A stretch of DNA of 64,000 nt from Streptomyces sp. NBC_00569 (GCF_036345255.1 NZ_CP107783.1:1302001-1366000); one strand, 5' to 3'. Numbered from the stretch's first letter, positions 24,865-34,689 are shown. Numbers and translations: made by a program. Notes: generated by a model not told the origin, from the sequence alone.

Positions 24865-25854
24865 TCAGTGCGAGGGGATGGTGGCCTGGCGGCCCGCTCG
24901 GGCGGTCGCGATCTGCCGGGCGACGCGGGGTCCGAGCACGGAGACGACCAGCAGGACGCCGGTGACGACGATCTGCGACTGGGCGGAGACGTTCAGCAGG
25001 CTCATCGCGTTCTGGAGGGCGCCGAGCAGGAACACTCCGGCGATCGCGCCGCCGAGCGTGCCCCTGCCGCCGTCGAAGTCGATGCCGCCGAGCAGCACGG
25101 CGGCGACGACGGAGAGTTCGAGCCCGGTGGCGTTGTCGTAGCGGGCGCTGGCGTAGTGCAGGGCCCAGAAAACGCCGGTCAGGGAGGCCATGAGGCCGGT
25201 GGCGACGAACAGCCACAGCTTGTGCCGCCGGACCCGGATCCCGGCGAAGCGCGCCGCCTCCTCGTTGGCGCCGATCGCGAAGAGGGAGCGTCCGAACGGC
25301 GTCGCGTGCAGGATGACGACCGCGATCGCGAGCAGCGCGAGGAAGGGCAGGAACGCGTACGGCAGGAAGGTGTGGCCGATGCGTCCCGCCGCGAAGTCCA
25401 GGTACTGCGAGGGGAAGTCGGTGACCGCGTCCGAGCCGAGGATGATCTGGGCGATGCCGCGGTAGGCGGCCATGGTGCCGATCGTGACGGCGAGGGACGG
25501 CAGGCCGAGGCGGGTCACCAGGAGGCCGTTGACGAGCCCGCAGACCACTCCGAGGACGAGGCACAGCGGGATGATCGTCTCGATGGCCATGCCCGCGTTC
25601 CACAGGGAGCCCATCACGGCCCCGGACAGTCCGGCCGTCGAGGCGACGGAGAGGTCGATCTCGCCGGCGACCACCAGGAGGGTCATCGGGAGCGCGATCA
25701 GTGCGATGGGCAGGGTGTTGCCGAGCAGGAACGACAGGTTGAGCGCGTTGCCGAAGCCGTCGACGAACGAGAACGACGCCAGGAGGAGCACGACCAGGAG
25801 GGCGCTCACCACGGTGTCCCACCGGACGGCGCGGGCGAGGGGGAGATCAGCCAT
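24865..25854 (-). CDS. rhaQ: Rhamnose ABC transporter permease RhaQ
   Basis: A permease of about 329 aa of the ribose/rhamnose (RbsC-like) class with eight or more hydrophobic segments. The conserved block VAGEIDLSVASTAGLSGAVMGSLW lies after the second helix, and FAIGANEEAARFAGIRVRRHKLWLF matches the cytoplasmic EAA-like loop. ATG 25854 is preferred over 25863 because AGAAGGA is nine bases from the former and immediately adjacent to the latter. It overlaps the rhaP stop and forms the membrane channel with RhaP. Confidence 0.86.
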   Translation of the reverse strand: MADLPLARAVRWDTVVSALLVVLLLASFSFVDGFGNALNLSFLLGNTLPIALIALPMTLLVVAGEIDLSVASTAGLSGAVMGSLWNAGMAIETIIPLCLVLGVVCGLVNGLLVTRLGLPSLAVTIGTMAAYRGIAQIILGSDAVTDFPSQYLDFAAGRIGHTFLPYAFLPFLALLAIAVVILHATPFGRSLFAIGANEEAARFAGIRVRRHKLWLFVATGLMASLTGVFWALHYASARYDNATGLELSVVAAVLLGGIDFDGGRGTLGGAIAGVFLLGALQNAMSLLNVSAQSQIVVTGVLLVVSVLGPRVARQIATARAGRQATIPSH

Positions 25855-26905
25855 GGCGGCCATTCCTTCTGTTGAATGCAGCCCTCTTCTTGAGTGCCTC
25901 GGCGACGCGCAGGGCGACGACCCGGTCGACGGCGATGGCGAGGACCAGCAGGACGCCGTTGATCGCGAGCACCCACACCGAGCTGACGCCCAGGGCGGGC
26001 AGCACGCTGTTGATGGACGTCAGCAGGAGGGCGCCGAGCGCGGCGCCGTAGACGCTGCCGGAGCCGCCGGTGAAGGCGACGCCGCCGACCACGACGGCGC
26101 TGACGACGGTGAGTTCGTAGCCGTTGCCGGTGGCGGAGTCGACGTTGCCGAAGCGGGCCAGGTACAGGGCTCCGGCGAGCCCGGCGAGTGCTCCGCACGC
26201 GGTGTACGCGGCGAGGATCCGCCGGCGCACGGGGATGCCGGCGAGTCGCGCGGCCTCCGGGTTGGAGCCGAGCGCATACAGCTCGCGCCCGCCGCCGAAG
26301 TGACGCAGGTAGTACGCCACCGCGACCAGGACGGCGAGGGCGATCAGCGCGAGATACGGCACCGCGGAGATGCCGCCGGAGCCGAAGTCGACGTATCCGC
26401 CCGGCAGATCGGACGCGGTGATCTGCCGCGAGCCGACCCAGATCGAGTCGATGCCGCGGATGACGTAGAGCGTGCCGAGGGTGACGACGAGGGCCGGTAC
26501 CTGGCCGAGGCTGACGAGGGCGCCGTTGAGGAGCCCGCAGCCGACGCCGAGGGCGACGGCGAGCACGATCGCGACGACGGAGTTGCCGCCGCCGTGGAGG
26601 AAGTCACCGGCCGCGAAGGCGGTGATGCCGAGCGTCGAGCCGACGGACAGGTCGACGTTGCGCGTGATCACGACCAGCGCCTGCCCGGTGGCGACGAGGA
26701 CGAGGATGGTGGCGTTGAGGAGCAGGTCCTTGATGCCCTGCTCCGAGAGGAACTCGGTGTTGCCGGCCTGGGTGACGCCGATCATCACCAGGAAGACCAG
26801 CAGGATGGCGAGTTCACGCATCTTGAACACACGGTCGACGAGCCGGGTACCGCCGGCCTTGTCCGGGTCGACTGCGGGCGCGGGCGGCTGCGCGGTGACG
26901 GTCAT
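25847..26905 (-). CDS. rhaP: Rhamnose ABC transporter permease RhaP
   Basis: A 352-aa RbsC-like permease. ILAV-type hydrophobic helices alternate with the family block VVITRNVDLSVGSTLGITAFAAGDFLHGG and the loop ALGSNPEAARLAGIPVRRRILAAYTACGALAG. A proline-rich cytoplasmic N-terminus (VTAQPPAPAVDPDKAGG) precedes the first helix. It follows rhaT by 40 bp and overlaps rhaQ, consistent with one polycistronic importer message. It pairs with RhaQ. Confidence 0.86.
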   Translation of the reverse strand: MTVTAQPPAPAVDPDKAGGTRLVDRVFKMRELAILLVFLVMIGVTQAGNTEFLSEQGIKDLLLNATILVLVATGQALVVITRNVDLSVGSTLGITAFAAGDFLHGGGNSVVAIVLAVALGVGCGLLNGALVSLGQVPALVVTLGTLYVIRGIDSIWVGSRQITASDLPGGYVDFGSGGISAVPYLALIALAVLVAVAYYLRHFGGGRELYALGSNPEAARLAGIPVRRRILAAYTACGALAGLAGALYLARFGNVDSATGNGYELTVVSAVVVGGVAFTGGSGSVYGAALGALLLTSINSVLPALGVSSVWVLAINGVLLVLAIAVDRVVALRVAEALKKRAAFNRRNGRHG

Positions 26906-26945
26906 GGGGTCCTCCTTCCGGGGTTCGCTTCGCTCGGGCCGCGCA

Positions 26946-28442
26946 TCACGCCGCCCTCCCTGTCGCCGCCGCCATCACGGACTCCTCCGTCGCCTCGGTG
27001 CGCGGGATCTCCGCCGTGAGACGGCCCTCGTGCATGACGAGTACGCGATCCGCCATGCCGAGGATCTCCGGCAGGTCGGACGAGATCATCAGCACCGCGA
27101 CGCCGTCCGCGGCGAGTGCGGACAGCAGCCGGTGCACCTCGGCCTTGGTGCCGACGTCGATGCCGCGCGTCGGCTCGTCGACGATCAGCACGCGGGGGCC
27201 GGTGGCGAGCCACTTCGCGAGGACGACCTTCTGCTGGTTGCCGCCGGACAGGGTGCCGACCGCGTCGGCGATCCGCGCGTACTTGACCTGGAGTTTCACG
27301 GCCCAGTCCAGTGAGCGGCTGCGCTCGGCCCCGCGGTCCATGAGCCCGGCCCGCGCGGTCGTGCGCAGCCCCGTGAGCCCGATGTTGCGTTCGATCGACA
27401 TGCCCATCACGAGTCCCTGGGCGCGCCGGTCCTCGGGCACGAGGGCGAGTCCGGCGGCCATGGCGATGCTGGGGGCGCCGTTGGCGAGCGCGCGGCCGTC
27501 GACCTCGACGGTGCCCGCGTCCCGGCGGTCGATGCCGAAGACCGCACGGGCGACCTCGCTGCGACCGGCCCCGACGAGCCCCGCGAGGCCGACGATCTCG
27601 CCGCGCCGCACGTCGAACGACACGTCGGTGAAGACGCCTTCGCGGGTCAGCCGGCGCACGCTCAGGGCGACCGCGCCGATGTCGGTGGTCTGCTTGGGGT
27701 AGAGCTCGTCGAGGTCGCGGCCGACCATGCGGCGTACGAGGTCGTCCTCCGTGAGGCCATCGACGGATTCGCTCGCGATCAGGGCGCCGTCGCGCAGGGT
27801 CGTGACGCGCTGGCAGAGCCCGAAGATCTCCTCCAGACGGTGGGAGATGAAGAGGATGGCGGAGCCCTGCTCGCGCAGGGTGCGCACCACGGCGAAGAGG
27901 CGGGCCACTTCGCTGCCGGTGAGCGCGGCGGTCGGCTCGTCCATGATCAGGACCCGGGCGTCGAAGGAGAGGGCCTTGGCGATCTCCACGATCTGCTGGT
28001 CGGCGATGGACAGGCCGCGCGCGGGCTGCTCGGGGGCGAGGTCGACGCCGAGGCGCGCGAAGAGCGCGGCGGCGGCGGCGTTGACAGCCTTGTGGTCGAT
28101 CCGGCCGAGGGAGCGGCGGGGCTGGCGCCCCATGAAGATGTTCTCGGCGACGGAGAGGTCCGGAAAGAGCGTGGGCTCCTGGTAGATGACCGCGATCCCG
28201 GCGTCGCGGGCGTCGGCGGGTCCGTGCAGGGTGACGGGCTCGCCGTCGATGAGCACGGTGCCGGCGTCGGGCCGGTGGACCCCGGCGAGCGTCTTGATGA
28301 GGGTGGACTTCCCCGCGCCGTTCTCTCCGGCGAGGGCGTGCGCCTCTCCGGCGTGGAGCTGCAGGGACACGCCGTGGAGGGCGCGCACGGCACCGAAGGA
28401 CTTGTCGAGTCCCTCTACGGCCAGGACGGGGGGCTCTCTCAT
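26946..28442 (-). CDS. rhaT: Rhamnose ABC transporter ATPase RhaT (double ABC domain)
   Basis: A sugar-type ABC ATPase of about 498 aa with two fused nucleotide-binding domains. Domain 1 has Walker [11 protein letters not shown] and Walker [13 protein letters not shown], with LSIADQQ as signature. Domain 2 has a degenerate Walker A ([12 protein letters not shown]) but an intact LSGGNQQK signature, as in RbsA/XylG-type ATPases. The start is ATG 28442 ([12 protein letters not shown]), which aligns with family N-termini; a TTG at 28490 would add 16 residues and overlap the operator. It is the first gene of the importer operon rhaT-rhaP-rhaQ-rhaS and energises rhamnose uptake. Confidence 0.85.
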   Translation of the reverse strand: MREPPVLAVEGLDKSFGAVRALHGVSLQLHAGEAHALAGENGAGKSTLIKTLAGVHRPDAGTVLIDGEPVTLHGPADARDAGIAVIYQEPTLFPDLSVAENIFMGRQPRRSLGRIDHKAVNAAAAALFARLGVDLAPEQPARGLSIADQQIVEIAKALSFDARVLIMDEPTAALTGSEVARLFAVVRTLREQGSAILFISHRLEEIFGLCQRVTTLRDGALIASESVDGLTEDDLVRRMVGRDLDELYPKQTTDIGAVALSVRRLTREGVFTDVSFDVRRGEIVGLAGLVGAGRSEVARAVFGIDRRDAGTVEVDGRALANGAPSIAMAAGLALVPEDRRAQGLVMGMSIERNIGLTGLRTTARAGLMDRGAERSRSLDWAVKLQVKYARIADAVGTLSGGNQQKVVLAKWLATGPRVLIVDEPTRGIDVGTKAEVHRLLSALAADGVAVLMISSDLPEILGMADRVLVMHEGRLTAEIPRTEATEESVMAAATGRAA

Positions 28443-28477
28443 GGGAATGGCACCGATCGGGTCTGAAGAGCTGACTA

Positions 28478-28489
28478 TGAAAGGTTTCA
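28478..28489. promoter_or_regulatory. LacI-type operator of the rhaT operon
   Basis: TGAAAGGTTTCA is a perfect 5+2+5 palindrome 36 bp upstream of the rhaT start codon. It lies 14 bp downstream of the -10 element of the minus-strand promoter. It resembles the two TGAAACGATTCA sites in front of the rhamnosidase and rhaI units, and is a likely RhaR binding site. Confidence 0.7.
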
Positions 28490-28503
28490 AACGGATTGCA
28501 CGG

Positions 28504-28533
28504 AAGCTAGTCCCGCACCAACTGCGGCGTCAA
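28504..28533 (-). promoter_or_regulatory. rhaT operon promoter
   Basis: On the minus strand TTGACG (28528-28533) and TAGCTT (28504-28509) are separated by 18 bp, a good housekeeping-sigma promoter. It is divergent from the rhamnosidase promoter, which shares the TAGCTT -10. Confidence 0.6.
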
Positions 28534-28583
28534 TGGTGGGGACTTGGAAATCTCTCAACCCTTTGTAGCGCTGCAGCAAACCC

Positions 28584-28612
28584 TTGACAGGCCACTTTCG
28601 TCACTTTAGCTT
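28584..28612 (+). promoter_or_regulatory. Promoter of the rhamnosidase genes
   Basis: TTGACA (28584-28589) and TAGCTT (28607-28612) are spaced by 17 bp. The operator begins 7 bp after the -10, exactly as at the rhaI promoter. Confidence 0.65.
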
Positions 28613-28619
28613 CCCATGC

Positions 28620-28631
28620 TGAAACGATTCA
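28620..28631. promoter_or_regulatory. LacI-type operator before the rhamnosidase genes
   Basis: TGAAACGATTCA, with TGAA/TTCA arms, lies at about +1 to +12 of the rhamnosidase promoter. The reverse complement of this exact sequence is the rhaI operator (34690-34701). Confidence 0.75.
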
Positions 28632-28655
28632 TAGCCGAGTCGTATGGAGCCGAGT

Positions 28656-31600
28656 GTGATCAGCAGAAGACGACTGCTCAGCACGACCGCGACGGCCGCC
28701 CTGGGGACGGCCATCGCCTCCGCCGCACCGGGAGCCGCGCAGGCGGCGCCCGCCTCGGGTGCCGCCGCAGGAGCTCGGGCCACGAAGGCCGTGCGCGTGA
28801 GCGCACCCACCGTCGAGTACGTGAGCCAGGCGCTCGGCCTCGACGTGCCGCATCCCAGGCTGAGTTGGCCCCTGGAGTCGGACGAACCGGGGCGGGCCCA
28901 GAGCGCCTATCAAATACGTGTCGCCACGACTGCGAGCCGCCTGAACGACCCCGATGTGTGGGACAGCGGCAAGGTCGCGTCCCCCGAGTCCACCCTCGTC
29001 CCCTACGCGGGCCCCGCCCTGGCCGCGCGTACCCGCTACTACTGGTCGGTCCGGGTCTGGGACACCGCGGGCCGAGCCTCGGAGTGGAGCGAGCCGTCCT
29101 GGTGGGAGACCGGTCTGACCGCCGCGTCCGACTGGTCCGCCCGGTGGATCGGCGCGCCCGCGGCGCTGATCGGGGCGCCCGCGCTCGACGACGCCTCCTG
29201 GATCTGGTTCCCCGAGGGCGACCCGTCCGCCGGCGCCCCGGCGGGAACCCGCTACTTCCGCGGCCTTGCCGACATACCGGAAGGTCTGACCCGGGCCCGC
29301 CTGGTGATGACCGCCGACGACGGCTACACCGCCTACGTGAACGGCACCGAGGTGGCGCACGCCGACCCGGACGGCCCGGCCGAGAACTGGCGCCGCCCGG
29401 CCGTCGTCGACGTGACCGCCCAGCTCCGCGCCGGTGCGGCCACGTTGGCCGTCTCCGCCGTCAACGCCACGGACAGCCCCGCCGGCCTGCTCGGCCTCCT
29501 GGAGCTGACGACGGCCGACGGCGTGAAGACCTTCGTCACCGGCGCCGACTGGAAGGCCGCCGACCAGGAGCCCGCCGGCGACTGGAAGTCGGCCGGGTTC
29601 GACGACACTTCGTGGAAGGCCGCGAAGCCCCTCGCGAAGTGGGGCTCGGGCCCTTGGGGCAAGGTCACACCATCCCACTCCCCCGCCGCCCAGCTGCGCC
29701 ACGAGTTCCGGCTCAAGGGCCGGTCGGTCGCGCGGGCGCGCCTCTACGCGTCGGCCCTCGGCCTGTACGAGGCCCACATCAACGGCGAGCGGGTCGGCCA
29801 GGACCGGCTCGCGCCGGGCTGGACGGACTACCGCAAGCGCGTCCAGTACCAGACGTACGACGTGACCGGGCTGGTGAAGTCCGGGGCCAACGCGCTCGGG
29901 GCGACGGTCGCCGCGGGCTGGTACGCCGGGAACATCGCCTGGTTCGGCCCGCATCAGTACGGCGAACGGCCCGCGTTCCTGGCCCAGTTGGAGGTCACGT
30001 ACACCGACGGATCGACCGAGCGGGTGCTGTCCGGCACCGACTGGCGCGCCACGACCGGGCCCGTCACCGAGGCCGACCTGATGGCGGGCGAGGAGTACGA
30101 CGCACGCCTGGAGACCGAGGGCTGGACGCGCGCCGGGTTCGACGACTCCGCCTGGGTCGCGGCCACCGCCGTCGACAAGGTGAGCGCCGCCCTGGTGGCC
30201 GAGGCGGGCGGGCCCACCCGCCTCGAACGCGAGCTGCCCGCACGGAAGATGACCGAGCCGAAGCCCGGCGTGTTCGTCTACGACCTCGGTCAGAACATGG
30301 TCGGGGCGGTCCGCCTCACCGTCGCCGGGAAGGCCGGCACCACCGTACGGCTGCGGCACGCCGAGGTCCTCAACCCGGACGGCACGATCTACACCGCCAA
30401 CCTCCGGACGGCGAAGGCCACCGACACGTACACCCTCAAGGGCGGCGGCAAGGAGACGTACGAGCCGCGCTTCACCTTCCACGGCTTCCGCTACGTCGAG
30501 GTGACCGGCTACCCCGGCAAGCCGCCGCTCGACGCCGTCGTGGGGCGGGTCATCCATACGGCGGCACCCTTCACCATGGACTTCTCGACGAACGTGCCGA
30601 TGCTCAACCAGCTGCACCAGAACATCACTTGGGGGCAGCGCGGCAACTTCGTCTCGATCCCCACCGACACCCCGGCGCGCGACGAGCGGCTCGGCTGGAC
30701 CGGTGACATCAACGTCTTCGCGCCGACGGCCGCCTACAACATGGAGTCGGCCCGCTTCCTCACCAAGTGGCTGGGCGACCTGCGCGACGGCCAGAGCGAC
30801 GAGGGCGCGTTCACGAACGTGGCCCCCGACATGCCCGGCGTCGGGAACGGCGTCGCGGGCTGGGGCGACGCGGGCGTGACCGTCCCGTGGGCGCTGTACC
30901 AGGCGTACGGCGACACGCGCGTCCTCGAGGAGTCGTGGCCGTCGATGCTGAAGTGGCTCGACTACCTGGAGAAGCACAGCAGCGGATTCCTGCGCCCGGC
31001 CGAAGGCTTCGGGGACTGGCTCAACCTCCAGGACGAGACGCCCAAGGACGTCATCGGGACGGCCTGCTTCGCCCACGCCGCCGACCTCGTCGCACGGGCG
31101 GCGAAGGCGCTGGGCAAGGACCCGGCGCCGTACACGTCCCTGTTCGGCAGTGTGCGCGACGCGTTCCGCGCGGCGTACGTCTCGGACGGCGGCAAGGTGA
31201 AGGGCGACACGCAGACCGCGTACGTGCTCGCCCTGTCGATGGACCTGCTCGCGGAGAGCGACCGCGGCCCTGCCGCCGACCGTCTCGTCGCTCTCGTCAA
31301 GGCCAAGGACTGGCACCTGTCGACGGGGTTCCTCGGCACGCCGCGCCTGCTGCCGGTCCTCACCGCGGCCGGACACACCGACGTCGCCTACCGGCTGCTC
31401 GTCCAGCGGTCCTTCCCCAGCTGGGGCTACCAGATCGACAAGGGCGCGACGACGATGTGGGAGCGCTGGGACTCCATCAAGCCGGACGGCAGCTTCCAGG
31501 ACGCCGGGATGAACTCGTTCAACCACTACGCGTACGGCTCGGTCGGCGAGTGGATGTACGCGAACATCGCCGGTATCGCGCCGGCCGAGCCGGGCTTCCG

Positions 31601-31871
31601 CAAGATCCTCGTGCGGCCACGGCCCGGGGGCGGGATCACGCGGGCGGAGGGGCGCTACGACTCCGTCCAGGGGCCGATCAGCACCAAGTGGTCGGTGGAC
31701 TCGGGCGGCTTCCGGCTCACCCTCACCGTGCCGGCCAACACGACCGCCGAGGTGTGGATCCCCGCGTCCGACGTGGCCCAAGTGACCCACGGGACCGCGA
31801 AGTTCCTCCGCATGGACGACGGCTGCGCCGTCTTCGCCGCGGCGTCCGGCACCCACCGCTTCTCCGACTGA
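28656..31871 (+). CDS. Secreted alpha-L-rhamnosidase (GH78), first copy
   Basis: A glycoside hydrolase of about 1071 aa. The N-terminus ISRRRLLSTTATAALGTAIASAAPGAAQA is a twin-arginine signal (starting within the first ten residues). The order fits GH78: an N-terminal Fn3/beta-sandwich region (TVEYVSQALGLDVPHPRLSW), an inserted carbohydrate-binding-like domain around residues 190-290, the Bac_rhamnosid domain (GVFVYDLGQNMVGAVRL), then the six-hairpin catalytic barrel with DTPARDERLGWTGDINVF, which carries the proposed general acid, and MWERWDSIKPDG. GTG 28656 is chosen because GGAG lies six bases before it; ATG 28644 in frame is the alternative. It releases L-rhamnose from glycosides or polysaccharides outside the cell. 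Confidence 0.9.
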   Translation: MISRRRLLSTTATAALGTAIASAAPGAAQAAPASGAAAGARATKAVRVSAPTVEYVSQALGLDVPHPRLSWPLESDEPGRAQSAYQIRVATTASRLNDPDVWDSGKVASPESTLVPYAGPALAARTRYYWSVRVWDTAGRASEWSEPSWWETGLTAASDWSARWIGAPAALIGAPALDDASWIWFPEGDPSAGAPAGTRYFRGLADIPEGLTRARLVMTADDGYTAYVNGTEVAHADPDGPAENWRRPAVVDVTAQLRAGAATLAVSAVNATDSPAGLLGLLELTTADGVKTFVTGADWKAADQEPAGDWKSAGFDDTSWKAAKPLAKWGSGPWGKVTPSHSPAAQLRHEFRLKGRSVARARLYASALGLYEAHINGERVGQDRLAPGWTDYRKRVQYQTYDVTGLVKSGANALGATVAAGWYAGNIAWFGPHQYGERPAFLAQLEVTYTDGSTERVLSGTDWRATTGPVTEADLMAGEEYDARLETEGWTRAGFDDSAWVAATAVDKVSAALVAEAGGPTRLERELPARKMTEPKPGVFVYDLGQNMVGAVRLTVAGKAGTTVRLRHAEVLNPDGTIYTANLRTAKATDTYTLKGGGKETYEPRFTFHGFRYVEVTGYPGKPPLDAVVGRVIHTAAPFTMDFSTNVPMLNQLHQNITWGQRGNFVSIPTDTPARDERLGWTGDINVFAPTAAYNMESARFLTKWLGDLRDGQSDEGAFTNVAPDMPGVGNGVAGWGDAGVTVPWALYQAYGDTRVLEESWPSMLKWLDYLEKHSSGFLRPAEGFGDWLNLQDETPKDVIGTACFAHAADLVARAAKALGKDPAPYTSLFGSVRDAFRAAYVSDGGKVKGDTQTAYVLALSMDLLAESDRGPAADRLVALVKAKDWHLSTGFLGTPRLLPVLTAAGHTDVAYRLLVQRSFPSWGYQIDKGATTMWERWDSIKPDGSFQDAGMNSFNHYAYGSVGEWMYANIAGIAPAEPGFRKILVRPRPGGGITRAEGRYDSVQGPISTKWSVDSGGFRLTLTVPANTTAEVWIPASDVAQVTHGTAKFLRMDDGCAVFAAASGTHRFSD

Positions 31872-31955
31872 CGGACCACGAGGCCGAGATGAGCCCATGC
31901 CCACATCGATTCACTCCTGCCCCGTCCCGGCGCGGGCGGACGGAGGCACACAGAC

Positions 31956-34589
31956 GTGACGGATGACGTGAAGACAGCACAGGGGCCCGACCGGCGTGCC
32001 GTGCTCGGAGCAGGTGTGGGCGGGGCGGTGCTGGCCGCGGCCGGGCTGCCCCTCCTGGGCGCGGTAACGGCCGCGGCAACCGCACCGGTTGCGGGCTCGG
32101 GTGCCGGACAGGTCCCGGACGCGGCCTGGCACCGCTACGTCCAGGCGCCGTCCGGCCGCACGGTGCGGCCGGTGCGGATCGTCCGGTCGGCCGGTGACGT
32201 GACGCGTCCCGACGCCCTCCTCGAACCTGGCGGCCAGGTCACCGTCCTGCGCCGCCCCGAACCTCCCGCGCCGCCGCGCTGGCCCGACGGCACCACCGCC
32301 GAGGGCTCCACCACCCACGCCGGCAACAACGGAGGCGACGGCCGACCGCGCACGTACGACGCGCAGCACGCCGTCGACGGCGACCTCGACACCTTCTGGA
32401 ACGACGACACCGAGCGATCCTTCCCCGACACCCTGACGGTGACGGTGCCCGAGGCGCGCACGCTCTCGGGCCTGACCTTGGTGTCCGACACGGACGGCGT
32501 ACCCACGGACTTCACGGTGGACGCCTGGGTCGACTCGGACTGGCGGAAGGTCGCCGCCGTCACCGGCAACAGCGCGGTGCAGCGCGCCGTCCGCTTCGAC
32601 GCGCCGGTGTCCACGGCGCGGGTGCGGATCACGGTCACCTCGGCCCAGGACCTCGGGCAGGGCGTGTTCACGCGGATCAACGAGATCTGGCCCGAGGCCG
32701 TGGACCCGGTCGTGGCACCGAGCGTGACACTCGACTTCGGCAAGGTCGTCGTCGGCCACCCGAAGGTCGACTTCGCCTCGGCGTCCGGCAACCGTCCCGG
32801 GGTGCGCCTCGCCTTCTCCGAGACGCTCCAGTTCCTCACCGACCGCTCCGACTTCACCCGCAACGACCAGGCGGGCGGCGCCTCGAAGGGAACGGACCAG
32901 TACGCCGTGCCCGCGGCCGGCGCCCAGTGGACGGACAAGAAGGGCTACGCCTCGGGCGGCGACAAGGTGTACGCGGACGGCCTGCACGGCTTCCGCTATC
33001 TCAAGATCACGCTGGACGCGCTGCCGTCCGACGCGCCCGCCGCGCAGCCGTGGGGCACCGTCGCCGTGGACGCCGTGTCGCTCGACTTCACTGCGTATCT
33101 CGGCACACCGGAGTCGTACCGCGGCTGGTTCCTGTGCTCCGACGAGGAGCTGAACCGCTACTGGTACGGCGCCTCGTACACGAACGAGCTGGTCGTCGAC
33201 ACCTTCCGCGAGGACGACGTGGACCCGCGGGGCGCCTTCAGCGCATCGCTCGACGGGAAGCTCGTCCTGCACGACGGCGCGAAGCGCGACCGGGATCCGT
33301 ACGTCGGTGACGTGGCGGTGGCGGGGCGCACCCTCTATCTCACGCACGACGACGCGGCCGAGGCCGCGCGCAACGTGCTGGCGGACCTCGCCGAGCACCA
33401 GCGGGCCGACGGCTGGATCCCGCCGGCCTCCATCAACCAGTACACGCTCCCTCTGTTCGACTACCCGCTGTGGTGGGTGACGTGCAGCTGGGACTACGTC
33501 CTGTACACCGGCGACAAGGACTACGCCGAGCGCTACTACCCGCAGCTCGTCAAGGTCCTCGACACGTGGTACCCGAGCGTGACGGACGACGCGGGCTTGC
33601 TGAGCAAGGGCCTCAACGGCACGTCGGGGTACGGGGATTACGCGTTCCTCGGGCGCACGGGCCGGATCACGTACTACAACGCCAACTACGTGCAGGCCCT
33701 GAAGGACGCGGCCCGGATCGCGGAGCACGTGGGTCATGACGCGGACGCGGGGCGGTGGCGGGAGCGGGCGGACAAGGTCGCCCAGGCGGTCAACACGCAT
33801 CTGTGGGACGAGGCGGCGGGCGCCTATCTGGACTCCGCGACCGGCGCCGTCCGGCACGCGCAGGACGGCAACGCGATCGCCATCACGTCGGGCGTCGCGG
33901 GCGCGGAGCGGGCGGCGTCGGCGCTCGCCCACCTGGACGCGACGACGAAACTCCGTTACGGCAATGCCTTCATGGACAACGACACCCTCTTCGGTGGCGC
34001 CTCCCAGCGGGTGTACGCCTTCACCTCGTACCCGGAGTTCGTGGCGCGCTTCGAGAGCGGCCTCGCCGACTCGGCGATCGACCAGATCAAGCGCACCTAC
34101 GGGTGGATGGACAGCCACGACCCCGGCATCACCCACTGGGAGGGCATCGGTCCGAACGGCTCGCTGTACGAGGGCGCGTACACGAGCATGGCGCACGGAT
34201 GGTCCACGGGAGTGCTGCCCGCGCTCACCCATCAGCTGCTCGGCGCCAGGCCGACGTCGCCGGGGTACGCCGCCTGGGAGGTGCGTCCGTTCACCGGCTC
34301 GGTGCGCTGGGCCCGGGGTGAACTACCCACACCACACGGACCGTTGGGTGTGGAGTGGGAGCGCGAGGGTGACACGTACACCTTGACCGTACGTGCGCCG
34401 CGGGGCACCCGGGGGGTGGTCGCGCTGCCCACGGACGGCGGCCGGGGCGCGACGGTGCGCTCGGGCGGACGGACGCTCTGGCGGAACGGCAGATCCGCGG
34501 CGTCCGGGGTGCGCCTGGACTCCGGCCGCGTGACGGTCTCCGCCCTCACCCCCGGCACCCACCGCTTCACGCTGACGCACGAAGGCTGA
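31956..34589 (+). CDS. Secreted GH78-type alpha-L-rhamnosidase, second protein
   Basis: An 877-aa exported protein with a Tat-like signal (PDRRAVLGAGVGGAVLAAAGLPLL). A discoidin/F5-8-type region around residues 110-245 (YDAQHAVDGDLDTFWNDD ... ARVRITVTSAQDLGQGVFTRINEI) precedes the six-hairpin rhamnosidase domain, recognisable by GAKRDRDPYVGDVAVAGRTLYL, WVTCSWDYVLYTGDKDY and HWEGIGPNGSLYEGAYTSMAHGWSTG. It differs in architecture from the upstream rhamnosidase, so it is not a simple tandem duplicate. The start is GTG with GGAGG; a CCGTCC/GGACGG stem touches the ribosome site. It lies 84 bp after the first rhamnosidase, probably in the same transcript. The exact glycosidic linkage is unknown. 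Confidence 0.83.
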   Translation: MTDDVKTAQGPDRRAVLGAGVGGAVLAAAGLPLLGAVTAAATAPVAGSGAGQVPDAAWHRYVQAPSGRTVRPVRIVRSAGDVTRPDALLEPGGQVTVLRRPEPPAPPRWPDGTTAEGSTTHAGNNGGDGRPRTYDAQHAVDGDLDTFWNDDTERSFPDTLTVTVPEARTLSGLTLVSDTDGVPTDFTVDAWVDSDWRKVAAVTGNSAVQRAVRFDAPVSTARVRITVTSAQDLGQGVFTRINEIWPEAVDPVVAPSVTLDFGKVVVGHPKVDFASASGNRPGVRLAFSETLQFLTDRSDFTRNDQAGGASKGTDQYAVPAAGAQWTDKKGYASGGDKVYADGLHGFRYLKITLDALPSDAPAAQPWGTVAVDAVSLDFTAYLGTPESYRGWFLCSDEELNRYWYGASYTNELVVDTFREDDVDPRGAFSASLDGKLVLHDGAKRDRDPYVGDVAVAGRTLYLTHDDAAEAARNVLADLAEHQRADGWIPPASINQYTLPLFDYPLWWVTCSWDYVLYTGDKDYAERYYPQLVKVLDTWYPSVTDDAGLLSKGLNGTSGYGDYAFLGRTGRITYYNANYVQALKDAARIAEHVGHDADAGRWRERADKVAQAVNTHLWDEAAGAYLDSATGAVRHAQDGNAIAITSGVAGAERAASALAHLDATTKLRYGNAFMDNDTLFGGASQRVYAFTSYPEFVARFESGLADSAIDQIKRTYGWMDSHDPGITHWEGIGPNGSLYEGAYTSMAHGWSTGVLPALTHQLLGARPTSPGYAAWEVRPFTGSVRWARGELPTPHGPLGVEWEREGDTYTLTVRAPRGTRGVVALPTDGGRGATVRSGGRTLWRNGRSAASGVRLDSGRVTVSALTPGTHRFTLTHEG

Positions 34590-34638
34590 ACTGCGCCTGC
34601 GGCCTGGGAGATCGCGCCGCGGGCACCGTCACCGACAA

Positions 34639-34673
34639 GGCCGTGCGGGGCCGTTGACACGCCCCGCACGGCC
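34639..34673 (+). terminator. Strong hairpin terminator after the rhamnosidase genes
   Basis: GGCCGTGCGGGGC and GCCCCGCACGGCC form a perfect 13-bp stem with a 9-base loop, followed by CTTTAG. It ends the rhamnosidase transcript 50 bp after the stop. The -35 hexamer of the rhaI promoter (TTGACA, 34654-34659) begins inside its loop and ends with it. Confidence 0.75.
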
Positions 34674-34682
34674 CTTTAGCGT
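34654..34682 (+). promoter_or_regulatory. rhaI promoter
   Basis: TTGACA (34654-34659) and TAGCGT (34677-34682) are spaced by 17 bp. The -35 box is embedded in the loop of the preceding terminator hairpin. Confidence 0.65.
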
Positions 34683-34689
34683 CAGGCTT

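Noticed and set aside
28629..31904. 1091-codon minus-strand open frame opposite the first rhamnosidase
   Set aside because: No motif or ribosome site, and composition is that of an antisense shadow; the plus-strand GH78 gene is unambiguous.
31911..34232. Minus-strand open frame opposite the second rhamnosidase
   Set aside because: Antisense shadow rich in Arg and Val with no recognisable domain.
28656..34589. Recent tandem duplication of the rhamnosidase gene
   Set aside because: The two proteins differ in length, domain order and sequence outside a few family motifs, so they are not recent copies.
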